Shown: positions 10,202-20,409, counted from the stretch's first letter. The stretch: 51,882 nt of DNA from Desulfobacula sp. (GCA_028280105.1 JANQML010000373.1:1-51882); one strand, 5' to 3'. Made by a program: numbers and translations. Notes: generated by a model from the letters alone, not told the origin.

Positions 10202-10249
10202 TTTGCCTGTTCGATTAACAGGTTATGCTTTTTAACGGGAAACGGATAT

Positions 10250-13114
10250 ATGCTGAAACAATTAAAAAAAATGTCGATTCGTTACCAGCTGATGCTGCTG
10301 AATATATCTATACTTTTAATGGCTTCCGTCAGTATCGGATGGGCGATTAACGCCTTTGTAAAAGATACGGTGGAAGACCGCATTATCAATGACCTCACCT
10401 TGTCCACCCGTTCCATTCAGAAGATGATCGATACGGCCATCAACTTTTCCATTGAAAATCATCTAAAGGCAATCGGAGAAAAAAATGTTGAGGTCCTGCA
10501 TAAGCTGAATCAGGATGTACAGACCGGAAAAATGAGCCTGACCCAAGCCAGACAGCTGGGTGAAGAGATCCTTTTAAGCCAGTCCATCGGGAAAACCGGT
10601 TACATTTACGCACTGAACAGTCAGGGCAGACTGGATGTCCACCCCAATGAAAAAATGAAAGACAGGGATATGTCATCCCATTGGCTGTCTCAAAGACAGA
10701 CCGATGAAAAACAGGGATTTATTGAATACAACTGGAAGAATCCGGATGAAACCGAAGAACGGGCCAAAGTACTTTATATGGAGTATTTCGAACCCTGGGA
10801 CTGGATCGTTTCAGTGTCAAGTTACAGGGAAGAGTTCATCTCTCTGCTCGACATCGAGGATCTGAGATCCACCATTCTGTCGATTGAATCCGCAACCGCC
10901 TTTATCATAGACGGGAACGGGGATTTTCTGATCCACCCGGAACGGAGGGGCAATGTAGCCGCCCCGGGCCAATCAGGTTCCTGGAAGACCCTTTTTGACG
11001 GGATGAAAGAGCAAAAAGACGGCAGCATGAAACTCCTCTGGGAAGAAGGGGATAGAACACCTCCCAGGGAGCGGCTATTCTTTTTCCATTTTATAAAATC
11101 ATTTGACTGGTATATTGTTTCAGCCGCTTATTCCGACGAAATCTTGACCGAACTCAATAAAATCCGGGAAATCATCTTTTACTCGATTATTGCCATCCTG
11201 CTGTTCATGATGCCTTTCAGTCTTTATCTGGGAAACTCCATTGCCCGGCCCCTGGTCAAACTTGCCCGGGAGATGAAACAGGCCACCACAGATATGTTCA
11301 GCCTGCGGGTGAGAGAGGGAACAAACCGGGAAATCGATATTCTGGCCGGTCAATTCAATGCATATATGGAGAAACTGGAAGCCACCCATTTAAAACTGGA
11401 CAAGGAGATGGGGGAACGGATCCGGGCAGCCGAACAATTAAAAATTTTTAAAAAAGTATTTGATAATGCCCTTGAAGGTATCTGTGTAACCGATGACCAG
11501 GGAAATATCCTGATTGTGAATCCGGCATTTTCAGATATTACCGGATACACCCGTGATGAGGTCGTTGGACAAAATCCCCGGGTGCTGAAATCGGAAAAAC
11601 ATGACGATGCCTTTTACGAGGAGATGTGGCTCTCCCTTACCGGGAAAGGACATTGGGCCGGGGAAATCTGGAACCGGCGGAAAAGCGGGGAAGCCTATCC
11701 TGAAATTCTGAATATCAACTCCATTCGGAATGATCATGGCAAGGCCACCCATTTTGTGGCTGTTTTCCATGATATTTCCGAGATGAAATCCCAGCAGGAA
11801 GCCATTCGGCACCAGGCCTATCATGATGCACTGACCGGTCTTCCCAACCGGTACCTGGCCCGCGACCGCCTTGAAATGGCCATTAAACGGTCCAAACGTC
11901 AAAAGAGCATGGTGGCGGTCATTTTTCTCGATATGGACAATTTCAAATACTTTAATGACAGCATCGGCCATTCCAACGGGGATACCCTGTTGCACAAACT
12001 GGGGAGCCGGTTGAGAAACGTGGTCCGGGAACAGGATACCGTGGCCCGGCTCGGCGGAGATGAATTTTTAATCATTGCAGTGGATATCCGGTCCCAGCAG
12101 GAAATCCTGGAGCTTGCCAACCGGATATTTGAAAGCACAAAAGACCCGTTTATTGTCGGCGAACATGAACTTCTCGTCTCTTTGAGTTTGGGTATTTCCA
12201 TCTACCCCAATGACGGGAGAACACCTGAAAAGCTGATTAAGAATGCCGATATGGCCATGTATCAATCCAAGTCTGCCGGTAAAAACACCTATAACATGTT
12301 TACAGAGGAACTGACCCGCCTGGCCGCATATAAAATGGATATGATCAAAGCATTCCGGGCGGCCCTGTCCGACCGTGAATTCATCGTCTACTTTCAGCCG
12401 AAAGTGGATCCGGTCACCGGGGGGGTTATCGGGCTTGAGGCCCTGATTCGGTGGCAGAAAAAAGACGGGACCCGGGTCAGTCCGCAGGAATTTATCCCCA
12501 TGGCCGAAGAAACCGGGCTGATCCTTCAACTGGGAAAATATGTGCTGGCAGAATCATGCCGGGCACTCAAACGGGTCCGGCAGGTATCCGAGACAATAAC
12601 CATGTCGGTGAATCTTTCCCCGCTTGAATTTATGCAGCCGGATATTGTGGATACCATCACCTGCATTCTGGACGAAAACGGCCTGCCCGGCGGTGCACTT
12701 GAAGTGGAGATCACGGAAACAACGATGATGACCGATCTGGAAAAGACGGTGAAAAAACTGAACATATTAAAGGAAAAAGGGATTTCCATTGCCATTGATG
12801 ACTTTGGAACCGGATATTCTTCTCTCTACTATTTAAAAACGATGCCCATCAGCACCTTGAAAATAGACAAATCCTTTATTGATGATATTACCGTTGATTC
12901 AAGTGACGCTAAGATCGTTGAGACCATCATCCTCATGGCCAAGAATCTGGGCATCGGTGTGGTCGCAGAGGGGGTGGAAACAAAAGCACAGATGGAATTG
13001 CTGAAACAATATGAATGTGAACTCATCCAGGGGTACTATTATGCCAGACCCATGCCGTTTAATGAGTTGATTGGTTTTATTGAAAATTCAGGTGCTCAAA
13101 ACGATAAATCATAA
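10250..13114 (+). CDS. Membrane c-di-GMP signalling protein: Cache-HAMP-PAS-GGDEF-EAL
   Basis: 954 residues. Membrane helix at about 12-36, then a periplasmic region to about 305 that looks like tandem Cache units (GYIYALNSQGRLDVHP and AFIIDGNGDFLIHP). A second membrane helix (about 306-327) leads into a HAMP linker to about 380. A PAS domain spans about 400-515 (FDNALEGICVTDDQGN). The GGDEF domain has an intact GGDEF motif at 602-606 and an inhibitory RxxD site (REQD, 593-596) exactly five residues before it. The EAL domain has EAL at 730-732, and later IDDFGTGYSSL and AEGVE blocks. Both synthase and phosphodiesterase motifs are intact, so either activity is possible, gated by an extracellular ligand. 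It is monocistronic. Confidence 0.95.
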   Translation: MLKQLKKMSIRYQLMLLNISILLMASVSIGWAINAFVKDTVEDRIINDLTLSTRSIQKMIDTAINFSIENHLKAIGEKNVEVLHKLNQDVQTGKMSLTQARQLGEEILLSQSIGKTGYIYALNSQGRLDVHPNEKMKDRDMSSHWLSQRQTDEKQGFIEYNWKNPDETEERAKVLYMEYFEPWDWIVSVSSYREEFISLLDIEDLRSTILSIESATAFIIDGNGDFLIHPERRGNVAAPGQSGSWKTLFDGMKEQKDGSMKLLWEEGDRTPPRERLFFFHFIKSFDWYIVSAAYSDEILTELNKIREIIFYSIIAILLFMMPFSLYLGNSIARPLVKLAREMKQATTDMFSLRVREGTNREIDILAGQFNAYMEKLEATHLKLDKEMGERIRAAEQLKIFKKVFDNALEGICVTDDQGNILIVNPAFSDITGYTRDEVVGQNPRVLKSEKHDDAFYEEMWLSLTGKGHWAGEIWNRRKSGEAYPEILNINSIRNDHGKATHFVAVFHDISEMKSQQEAIRHQAYHDALTGLPNRYLARDRLEMAIKRSKRQKSMVAVIFLDMDNFKYFNDSIGHSNGDTLLHKLGSRLRNVVREQDTVARLGGDEFLIIAVDIRSQQEILELANRIFESTKDPFIVGEHELLVSLSLGISIYPNDGRTPEKLIKNADMAMYQSKSAGKNTYNMFTEELTRLAAYKMDMIKAFRAALSDREFIVYFQPKVDPVTGGVIGLEALIRWQKKDGTRVSPQEFIPMAEETGLILQLGKYVLAESCRALKRVRQVSETITMSVNLSPLEFMQPDIVDTITCILDENGLPGGALEVEITETTMMTDLEKTVKKLNILKEKGISIAIDDFGTGYSSLYYLKTMPISTLKIDKSFIDDITVDSSDAKIVETIILMAKNLGIGVVAEGVETKAQMELLKQYECELIQGYYYARPMPFNELIGFIENSGAQNDKS

Positions 13115-13131
13115 TCCTGACGCTGGGGTCT

Positions 13132-13156
13132 CCCCCTTTTCAAGATGAAAAGGGGG
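13132..13156. terminator. Perfect hairpin after the GGDEF-EAL gene
   Basis: CCCCCTTTTC (13132-13141) and GAAAAGGGGG (13147-13156) form a 10-bp perfect stem with a 5-nt loop, 18 bp after the stop. There is no T-run after it, so it may act as a 3' stabiliser or a weak terminator. Confidence 0.5.
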
Positions 13157-13338
13157 ATCTGTCTTCCGGGTGTTGCACTTTTACACTCGATTTTCTCCGG
13201 GGGTCACCTTCGAAGAGACCGGTAAAACAGACGAACCAGCCTGTCATTGCGTTGATCCGCCGACAACAGCTTATCCGGAACAGAGGCCCAAAAAATTCTT
13301 GACCAATCATTCCAGAATAAGTAGTATCATTACTTGTA

Positions 13339-13562
13339 ATGGCACGGCGCAAAGAGTTTGATAAAGAAAAAATCCTGGATAAAGCCATCGATCTTTTCTG
13401 GAAAAACGATTACAAGCGAAAATACCCTCAAACCGATCCCCCCGCGACCTTGCCCTGTTTTTTTCCAACACCATGAAGGGCCTCATGATCATGGCAGAAA
13501 CCAACCCCGGCCGCAATGATCTCGAAGTGATCGTCAATACCGCCCTCACCGTGATCGAATAA
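13339..13562 (+). pseudogene. TetR-family repressor remnant with internal deletion
   Basis: ATG at 13339 opens a typical TetR N-terminus, MARRKEFDKEKILDKAIDLF, followed by WKNDYKR. The frame then runs into unrelated residues and stops at the TGA near 13473. In another frame, from about 13444 to the TAA at 13560-13562, the sequence reads like a TetR C-terminal helix (LALFFSNTMKGLMIMAETNP...NTALTVIE). The two ends are joined with most of the middle missing: about 75 of the usual 190-200 residues remain, with no complete helix-turn-helix or ligand domain. It sits directly upstream of the efflux operon on the same strand, where an AcrR/TetR-type local repressor would be expected. Confidence 0.75.
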
Positions 13563-13638
13563 TTCTTATTTTCATGAATCATTTAAACAATATGAACGAG
13601 TCTTTACTCTCTAACATTCCGGGATGAGGTGGACCTGT

Positions 13639-15024
13639 ATGAAAACACTTTTTAACTTTAGCCTTATCAGCATAATCTTCCTGAGTTTAAGCGCCTGTTC
13701 CGTTCATACGATAGACTATCAGCCAAAACCTGTTGTGAAGGCAGGTGCGCTCTTTTCCGAAACCGCAGATAAACAGCCTGTCTCTGGCCGGCCCTGGTGG
13801 CTGGGATTTAACAGGCCGCTTCTAAACGAATTAATTGCAGATTCGCTCAACGCGAACCAGACTGTTCTACAGGCTCAGGCGCGGTTGCGACAGGCCCGGG
13901 CCGTTACGGAGCAAACCCGAAGCAGCCTCTTTCCACAGGTTACCGTTGAGGGGGATGCCGGTAAAACCTGGCAGGGTACGGATCCCCGGCGCGGAACAGC
14001 CAATATCGGGAGCGCCCTGCAATGGGAGCTGGATATCTTTAACCGTACCAGTGCCCTGGCAGAGGCGGACCGTCTGGATGCGCAGGCCCGATTGGAAGAT
14101 ATGAATGCCCTTCGGCTGACCTTAAGTGCCGAGGTTGCCAATGCGTATTTTGGTGCGGTGGCGGCACAACGGCGGCTCATCCTGCTGGAAGATCAGGTTC
14201 GCACGGATCAAGAACTTCTCGATTTACTGATACTTCGTCTGGAAAACGGGGTGGGAACCAATGTCGAGGTGTTACAGCAACAGAGCCTGGTGGCTGAGAG
14301 CAGAAGCCTGATCCCTTCCACAAAAGGGCTTCTGCGAATTTTTGAAAACCGTTTGGATGTCTTGCTGGGACAGATGCCGGACGGCCAGAACCGCATCTAT
14401 GCAGACGAGACACTGGATCTTGCGGATATCATGCCTGCGGTCGGGGTGCCCGCGGATTTACTGTTTAATCGCCCGGATCTGCGTGCCGTTAAATCGGAGC
14501 TGATCGCCGCAGATGCAGAGATCGCCGCCGCCATTGCCGACCGGCTGCCCCGCTTCAACCTGGGCGGTTCTTTTTCTTATACAGATACAGCCGCATATTC
14601 AGGCCCGGTTACCATGATTTTGGGAAATTTTATACAGCCGCTGATCGACTGGGGCCAACGCAAGGCAAAAATAGAAGAAAACAGAGCCGTGTACGAAGAA
14701 CGGCTGGCTCTGTTTGCCCAGCTCTACCTGGAAGCGGTGGAAGCCGTGGAAAATGCATTGACCCGGGAGCACCGCCAGCGCGAGTTCATCAAACGCCTGG
14801 AAGAACGCAGCGTGTTGTTGAAAAAAACAAAAGACGAGGCAGAAGCGCTCTATACACAGGGAGTTGATGATTATTTATCCGTGCTGAACGCATTGCAGGA
14901 ATTAAATGATGTCGAACGGGATCTAATTGACGAACGCCTGATTTTAATCAATACGCGTATCGCTTTGCACCGGGCGGTGGGCGGTGCAATTACGGAGCGG
15001 AGCGAAACAGAAAAAGCGAATTGA
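13639..15024 (+). CDS. Outer membrane efflux lipoprotein (TolC/OprM-like)
   Basis: 461-residue outer membrane factor forming the exit duct of a tripartite RND pump. ATG 13639 is preferred over the upstream ATG at 13624 because GAGGTGG (13626-13632) then sits 6 nt before it. The signal peptide ends in a lipobox with Cys20 (LSLSAC). Two OEP repeats follow: helices with LIADSLNANQTVLQAQARLRQAR in the first half, the conserved LLFNRPDLRAVKSELIAADAEIAAA segment near 285, and a second helical hairpin after IDWGQRKAKIEENRA. It is the first gene of the efflux operon and the only outer membrane factor in the window, so it may also serve the other two RND systems. Confidence 0.9.
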   Translation: MKTLFNFSLISIIFLSLSACSVHTIDYQPKPVVKAGALFSETADKQPVSGRPWWLGFNRPLLNELIADSLNANQTVLQAQARLRQARAVTEQTRSSLFPQVTVEGDAGKTWQGTDPRRGTANIGSALQWELDIFNRTSALAEADRLDAQARLEDMNALRLTLSAEVANAYFGAVAAQRRLILLEDQVRTDQELLDLLILRLENGVGTNVEVLQQQSLVAESRSLIPSTKGLLRIFENRLDVLLGQMPDGQNRIYADETLDLADIMPAVGVPADLLFNRPDLRAVKSELIAADAEIAAAIADRLPRFNLGGSFSYTDTAAYSGPVTMILGNFIQPLIDWGQRKAKIEENRAVYEERLALFAQLYLEAVEAVENALTREHRQREFIKRLEERSVLLKKTKDEAEALYTQGVDDYLSVLNALQELNDVERDLIDERLILINTRIALHRAVGGAITERSETEKAN

Positions 15025-15029
15025 AAATT

Positions 15030-16109
15030 ATGAAAAATATACTTTATTTATGTATCATACCACTCTGTCTTTCCTTTAACATCCATGCCCGGCAACTGCC
15101 GGTTCCCGTATTTGTGGCAGAAGTCGAGCAAACGGATTTTGTTGATGAAATTGAAGCGCTTGGCACCTTACAGTCCAATGAAAATGTTGAACTCACATCC
15201 ACGGTGACCGAGCTTGTGACCTCCGTCAACTTCACGGACGGCCAACGGGTCAGAAAAGGGGATATCCTGGTCGAAATGGATGCAGCCGAAGAAAGAGCGT
15301 TGAGAGCAGAAGAAAACTCACGCCTGCAAGAGGCCAAACGGCAGCTGAAACGCCTGGAGCCGCTGGTAAAACGGGGCGCGGTCTCCCAGGCGGCCCTTGA
15401 TGAACAGCAGTTGGAAATAGAGACCGCCCGGGCGCGGATAGAGGTGATTGACTCGCAAATTCGCCACCGTAAGATTGTTGCACCGTTTGACGGTGTGGTG
15501 GGCCAGCGCAATATCAGTGCCGGTGCCCTGTCCCAGCCGGGAAGGCGAATCACGACCCTTGATGATGACCGGGTCATGAAACTGGATTTTGCCGTGCCTG
15601 AAGTTTTTTTTCCGGCCCTTAAATCCAATACCCGGATAGAAGCCCGTGCAAGTGCCTGGCCCGATGAGATCTTTTTCGGGGAGATCAGCAGCCTTAACAG
15701 CCGAATCGATCCTGTTACCCGTTCCATTACGGTGCGGAGCCTGCTTGATAATGGAGAGCGAAAACTGGTCCCCGGCATGTTGATGCGCGTTACCTTAAAA
15801 AAGAGACCGCGAAAGGCCCTGGTGATCCCGGAAGAAGCGATTATCACCATTGGAAATCAAAAATCCGTGCTGGTGGTTGTTGAAAAAGACGGGGCAAATA
15901 CGGTCAAAAAGGTGATGATCGACCTTGGAACCCGCCGCCAGGGCGAGGTGGAAGTTTTAAGCGGGCTTGAAAGAGGAGACCGGGTAGTAACCCACGGCAA
16001 CCTGCGCGTCAGACCGGGAACCGAAATTGTGATCAAAGCCGTTGAAAAAGAGAGTGAGCCGCTGACAGAGCTGCTGAATCAAAAAAATGAACCGGAGAAG
16101 CGCCTGTGA
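15030..16109 (+). CDS. RND efflux periplasmic adaptor (membrane fusion protein)
   Basis: About 359 residues. ATG 15030 lies 6 bp past the upstream stop; TTG 15021 would overlap that stop, and neither has a strong ribosome binding site. A signal peptide covers about 1-21 (NILYLCIIPLCLSFNIHA). The family order is visible: beta barrel and lipoyl half around VTELVTSVNFTDGQRVRKGDILVEMD, a short helical hairpin rich in R, K, E and A (RLQEAKRQLKRLEPLVKRGAVSQAALDEQQLEIETARARIEVIDSQ region), the second lipoyl half at IVAPFDGVVGQRNISAGALSQPG, then a barrel with LVPGMLMRVTL. The stop overlaps the RND start by GTGA. It bridges the outer membrane factor and the transporter at 16106-19213. Confidence 0.92.
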   Translation: MKNILYLCIIPLCLSFNIHARQLPVPVFVAEVEQTDFVDEIEALGTLQSNENVELTSTVTELVTSVNFTDGQRVRKGDILVEMDAAEERALRAEENSRLQEAKRQLKRLEPLVKRGAVSQAALDEQQLEIETARARIEVIDSQIRHRKIVAPFDGVVGQRNISAGALSQPGRRITTLDDDRVMKLDFAVPEVFFPALKSNTRIEARASAWPDEIFFGEISSLNSRIDPVTRSITVRSLLDNGERKLVPGMLMRVTLKKRPRKALVIPEEAIITIGNQKSVLVVVEKDGANTVKKVMIDLGTRRQGEVEVLSGLERGDRVVTHGNLRVRPGTEIVIKAVEKESEPLTELLNQKNEPEKRL

Positions 16110-19100
16110 TCCTGTCTGATATATCCGTTAAACGGCCGGTGTTTGCCAGCGTCATCTCATTGTTGCTCATCGCATTCGGCCTTGTCTCATTCAGCCGGCT
16201 TTCCCTGCGGGAGTATCCGGATATAGACCCGCCGGTGGTGACCGTGGAAATTACCTACCCGGGAGCCCCTGCCAATGTGGTTGAAACCCGTATCACCGAA
16301 ATTGTCGAAGAACGCATTTCAGGCATTGAAGGGATTGAGTTTATCGAATCGGCATCAGAAGACGGTGAATCAAACGTCACCATTGAATTTTCCATTGACC
16401 GTGATATTAACGCTGCGGCAAATGATGTCCGTGACCGGATCGCCGGTATCACAGATGATCTGCCGGAAGAGGCAGATCCGCCGGAAGTTCAGAAAGTCGA
16501 TGGCAACGATGATGTCATTATCTGGCAGAACCTGGTCAGTGACCGGATGACCGTGCCTGAGCTGACTGACTATGCAGAGCGGTTTTTAGTCGATCAATAC
16601 TCCACGCTCAACGGAGTGGCCCGGGTTCGCGTCGGCGGCGGGCTGGATTATGCCATCCGGATCTGGCTGGATTACCAGGAAATGGCAGCCCGGAACATCA
16701 GTGTCCGGGATCTGGAACAGGCCTTGCGCTCTGAAAATGTGGAACTGCCCGCCGGTGTACTTGAATCGGAAGAAAAACTCTTCAGGGCCCGTGTGAACCG
16801 TCATTTCAAAGAACCGGAAGATTTTTCCAGCCTCGTGATTGCAGAAGGGGCAGACGGATATCTGATCCGCCTGGGGGATATCGCCCGGGTTGAGCTGGGT
16901 CTTGTGGAAGACCGGACCCTGTTCCGGGGCAATGAAATTCCCATGGTGGGGATCGGTATTATCCGCCAGTCCACGGCCAACACCATAGATGTGGCAGATG
17001 CGGTTAAGGCCTTAAGCAACCGGTTGAATGCCAATCTGCCCGAAGGCATGTCCATTGAGGCCAGCTATGATGAATCCGTGTTCATCAAGGCATCCATCAG
17101 AGAGGTTTATGTAACGCTTCTGATTGCCGTGGGCTGCGTTATTTTCGTCATCTATATTTTTTTAGGAAGTGTCCGGGCCATGATGATTCCAGCCTTGACC
17201 GTACCGGTTTCACTGATTGCCACCTTTATTGTGATGCGGATTGCAGGATTTTCCATTAACCTGTTGACGCTTCTGGCACTGGTGCTGGCCATCGGACTGG
17301 TGGTGGACGACGCCATTGTCATGCTGGAAAACATCGTCCGCCGCATGAAAGAATATAACGAGGGCCCTCTGATTGCGGCCTATCGCGGGGCGCACCAGGT
17401 GGGATTTGCCGTGGTTGCCACCACCCTCGTTCTTATCGCCGTTTTTGTCCCCATTACATTTATGGAAGGAGATATCGGCCGCCTCTTTACTGAATTTGCA
17501 ATTACCATTGCCGCCGCTGTCTGCTTTTCGTCGTTGGTGGCATTGACCCTCTGCCCGATGCTGGCGTCAAAAATATTGACGGCCAAGCCCAAACCCAATG
17601 CCATCTATCATTGGCCCGCCTCCCGGATGAAATTGTTTATCAACTGGCTGCGCCGGCGCTATCTGTCGATTTTAAACAGACAACTGGCAAACCCGGTATG
17701 GGTGTTGGGGATATTTTCCGTGATAATTGCAGGCTGTGTCCTGATCTATCCGCGCATCCCCCAGGAATTTTCACCCCGGGAAGACCGCGGTGCCTTTTTC
17801 ATTATTGTCAATGGCCCGGAGGGTGCCAGCTATGCCTATATGGAAGAGTATATGACAGAGATCGAACGCCGGCTGATGCCGTATGTGAACAGCGGAGAGA
17901 TGAACCGGTTGCTGGTCAGAGCCCCGCGTGCGTTTGGCAATATTGAAAATTTTAATACCGGCATTGTCATCACCATCCTGAATGACTGGAGTCAGCGGCG
18001 GCCGGCCGGTGTGATCATGGGTGAAATCCGTAAAAATCTCTCCGACCTTCCGGGTGTCCGTGCGTTTACGATTATGCGCCAGGGTTTCGGTGGCGGAACC
18101 GGAAAACCGGTGCAGTTTGTTATTGGCGGCGCCACCTATGAAGAGCTGGCTGAATGGCGGGACATCCTTCTGGAAAAAGCCCGGGAAAACCCAAAACTTC
18201 AAGGCCTTGACAGTGACTATAAAGAGACCCGGCCTCAAATTGATTTCATTGTGAAATATGACCGGGCAGCCGACCTGGGGGTGACCATCGGAGAAATCGG
18301 CACCACTTTGGAAACCATGCTGGGCGGGCGCAATGTGACCACGTTTCTGTTAGCCGGGCAGGAATATGATGTGGTGGTGGAAGGAGAGCGTGAAAAACAA
18401 CGGTCATTCAGCGATGTCGGGAATATCCACGTGCGCTCGGAACGGACCGGCGGTCTGATTCCTGTTTCCAATCTGGTGGAAATCGACGAGTACGGCGCGG
18501 CTGAAACCCTGTCACGCTATAACCGGGTCCGGTCCATTACCATTGAGGCCAATCTGGCTGATGACTATCGCCTGGGGGATGCACTGGGCTATCTCAACGC
18601 AATGGTAAACGATTACCTGCCTGCCGAAGCCATTGTTGATTATAAAGGGCAAAGCCGGGATTTCATCAACTCCGGGTCCTCAGTTATCTTTGTTTTTGTA
18701 CTGGGGCTGCTCATCGTATTCTTGGTTCTTGCCGCTCAATTTGAAAGCTATATCCATCCCCTGGTGATTATGCTGACTGTTCCCCTTGCGATGGTCGGCG
18801 GACTTTTAGGATTGTTTGTGACGGGAAACTCGTTGAACATCTATTCGCAAATCGGGCTGATCATGCTGGTGGGGCTGGCCGCAAAAAACGGTATTCTCAT
18901 TGTAGAATTTGCCAACCAACTGCGCGATAAAGGCATGGCGTTTAAAGAAGCGCTGCTGGAATCGGCCCAGACCCGCTTTCGTCCCATCGTTATGACCGGA
19001 CTGACCACGGTTGCCGGTGCGATTCCCTTGGTCCTTGCCAGCGGTGCCGGTTCGGAAACCCGCACGGTGATCGGCGTCGTGGTGTTGGCCGGTGTGATGG

Positions 19101-19213
19101 CCGCAACCGTTTTTACGCTCTTTGTGGTACCGGTTGCCTACAACCTTATCTCCAAACGAACAGGCTCACCCAATGACATTCTCAGGCAAATCCGGCAGGC
19201 AGAAGGAAAATAA
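16106..19213 (+). CDS. RND efflux transporter (AcrB-like, HAE1 type), first of three
   Basis: 1035 residues, the usual length of an AcrB-type proton-driven drug exporter. It starts with GTG, overlapping the adaptor stop by 4 bp, with GGAG upstream. N-terminal helix (VKRPVFASVISLLLIAFGLVSF), large periplasmic loop beginning LREYPDIDPPVVTVEITYPG, and two blocks of membrane helices around 335-540 and 855-1025. The proton-relay residues are intact: Asp401-Asp402 in helix 4 (LVVDDAIVMLENI) and Lys927 in helix 10 (GLAAKNGILIVEFAN). Operon order is outer membrane factor, adaptor, transporter. With the local TetR gene broken, expression may be unrepressed. Substrates are unknown. Confidence 0.94.
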   Translation: MILSDISVKRPVFASVISLLLIAFGLVSFSRLSLREYPDIDPPVVTVEITYPGAPANVVETRITEIVEERISGIEGIEFIESASEDGESNVTIEFSIDRDINAAANDVRDRIAGITDDLPEEADPPEVQKVDGNDDVIIWQNLVSDRMTVPELTDYAERFLVDQYSTLNGVARVRVGGGLDYAIRIWLDYQEMAARNISVRDLEQALRSENVELPAGVLESEEKLFRARVNRHFKEPEDFSSLVIAEGADGYLIRLGDIARVELGLVEDRTLFRGNEIPMVGIGIIRQSTANTIDVADAVKALSNRLNANLPEGMSIEASYDESVFIKASIREVYVTLLIAVGCVIFVIYIFLGSVRAMMIPALTVPVSLIATFIVMRIAGFSINLLTLLALVLAIGLVVDDAIVMLENIVRRMKEYNEGPLIAAYRGAHQVGFAVVATTLVLIAVFVPITFMEGDIGRLFTEFAITIAAAVCFSSLVALTLCPMLASKILTAKPKPNAIYHWPASRMKLFINWLRRRYLSILNRQLANPVWVLGIFSVIIAGCVLIYPRIPQEFSPREDRGAFFIIVNGPEGASYAYMEEYMTEIERRLMPYVNSGEMNRLLVRAPRAFGNIENFNTGIVITILNDWSQRRPAGVIMGEIRKNLSDLPGVRAFTIMRQGFGGGTGKPVQFVIGGATYEELAEWRDILLEKARENPKLQGLDSDYKETRPQIDFIVKYDRAADLGVTIGEIGTTLETMLGGRNVTTFLLAGQEYDVVVEGEREKQRSFSDVGNIHVRSERTGGLIPVSNLVEIDEYGAAETLSRYNRVRSITIEANLADDYRLGDALGYLNAMVNDYLPAEAIVDYKGQSRDFINSGSSVIFVFVLGLLIVFLVLAAQFESYIHPLVIMLTVPLAMVGGLLGLFVTGNSLNIYSQIGLIMLVGLAAKNGILIVEFANQLRDKGMAFKEALLESAQTRFRPIVMTGLTTVAGAIPLVLASGAGSETRTVIGVVVLAGVMAATVFTLFVVPVAYNLISKRTGSPNDILRQIRQAEGK

Positions 19214-19353
19214 AAATAGAATCAACATAAAAATTACCTTGCAAGACCGATACTAGTTATTAACTTAACAAAGATTTGCCTGAATGATTAACCGTGTTTT
19301 GAATGCACAGCGGTTAAGCGGCACGATTATAAAAAAGTATTGGATTCTCCGTT

Positions 19354-20403
19354 ATGAAGCATTGGATCATTTTATTTGTTTTTTTGTTCGTCCTGACATC
19401 TTCCGTATCGGGACGCGAGCCCATGCCGGCGCAGGTAAAAGTGGCAACAGCCGAAGCCGGGATGGCGTCAAACACGTCAGATATGACCGGTACCCTTTAT
19501 TTTGACCGGACCAGCCGGGTCTCCCCGGAAGTTGCCGCCCGCATCACAAGCGTGACCTTTCGGGAAGGGGACCGGATCCGGAAAGGGGATGTACTGGCCC
19601 GGCTGGACTCCCGGATCCTTGAAAAGGAGATTGCCCTTGAAAAAGCGCGCATGGCAGCCATTGAAGTCCGGATCGCCCACACCAAACTCAACCTGGAGCG
19701 GCTGACCCAACTGCGTAAAAACAACACGGTTACAGAAGCATCCTTTGACGAGGCGCGGTTTTCATATGATGAATTGACACAGGAGCGAATTGCCATAGCC
19801 CGCCAGGTGGATATCCTGGAGATCCGTAAAGCCAAGCATCTCATCACTGCCCCCTTTGACGGTATTATCCTTGAAAAACATGCGGAACGCGGCGAATGGG
19901 TGGTACCCGGTTCCCCCATCTGTCTGCTGGGTGACCTGGATGCCCTCTATGTCCAGGTGCCGATGGCCGAACGGTTGATCGGGTATTCAAAAGCCGGAGA
20001 CCGGCTCCCGGTCTCCCTGAATGCCTTTGAAAAAGAGATCACGGGCATTGTAAAGGGCATCCGCCCCCAAGCCGATCCCCGGACCAAAAATGTCAGTTTA
20101 AAGATAAAGGTCGACTATACCGGACCGGTTGCTGAAAATATGTCTGCCAGGGTTCAGGTGCCGGTTTCGATCCAGCAGCCCATGGTGATGATGCCCAGGG
20201 ATGCCCTGGTTCAGGTACGGGGGACGGACACGGTTTATACTATCAAAGAGGGCAAAGCCGTTGGCATACCGGTGAAAAAAATCTATTCCGGGGCCGACCG
20301 GATCGGTGTCCTGCCCAACGGGCTGTCCGGGGGCATGACAGTGGTTGTGGAAGGAAATGAACGCCTGGCACCGAATCAACCCGTTATGGTGCAGGGAGAG
20401 TAA
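19354..20403 (+). CDS. RND efflux periplasmic adaptor, second system
   Basis: 349 residues. Signal peptide 1-20 (MKHWIILFVFLFVLTSSVSG). It shows the lipoyl halves RITSVTFREGDRIRKGDVLARLD and LITAPFDGIILEKHAERGEWV, with a short helical hairpin between them (LTQLRKNNTVTEASFDEARFSYDELTQERIAIARQ region). C-terminal barrel blocks follow, with VVVEGNERLAPNQPV. A 140-bp gap separates it from the preceding transporter, so it may have its own promoter or be read through. It is 6 bp upstream of the RND gene that follows, and the pair works together. No second outer membrane factor accompanies it. Confidence 0.9.
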   Translation: MKHWIILFVFLFVLTSSVSGREPMPAQVKVATAEAGMASNTSDMTGTLYFDRTSRVSPEVAARITSVTFREGDRIRKGDVLARLDSRILEKEIALEKARMAAIEVRIAHTKLNLERLTQLRKNNTVTEASFDEARFSYDELTQERIAIARQVDILEIRKAKHLITAPFDGIILEKHAERGEWVVPGSPICLLGDLDALYVQVPMAERLIGYSKAGDRLPVSLNAFEKEITGIVKGIRPQADPRTKNVSLKIKVDYTGPVAENMSARVQVPVSIQQPMVMMPRDALVQVRGTDTVYTIKEGKAVGIPVKKIYSGADRIGVLPNGLSGGMTVVVEGNERLAPNQPVMVQGE

Positions 20404-20409
20404 CCGGAA

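Larger units (their letters stand above)
9825..10249. other. 425-bp divergent control region
   Basis: No credible gene. It lies between the divergent binding-protein and GGDEF-EAL genes. It holds a short inverted repeat CTGAT/ATCAG (9844-9862) near the importer start, a GC-rich potentially structured segment (about 10087-10156), and a candidate sigma-70 promoter facing the GGDEF-EAL gene. Confidence 0.6.

Noticed and set aside
9825..10249. c-di-GMP (GEMM) riboswitch upstream of the GGDEF-EAL gene
   Set aside because: Expected core sequences of the known c-di-GMP classes were not found.
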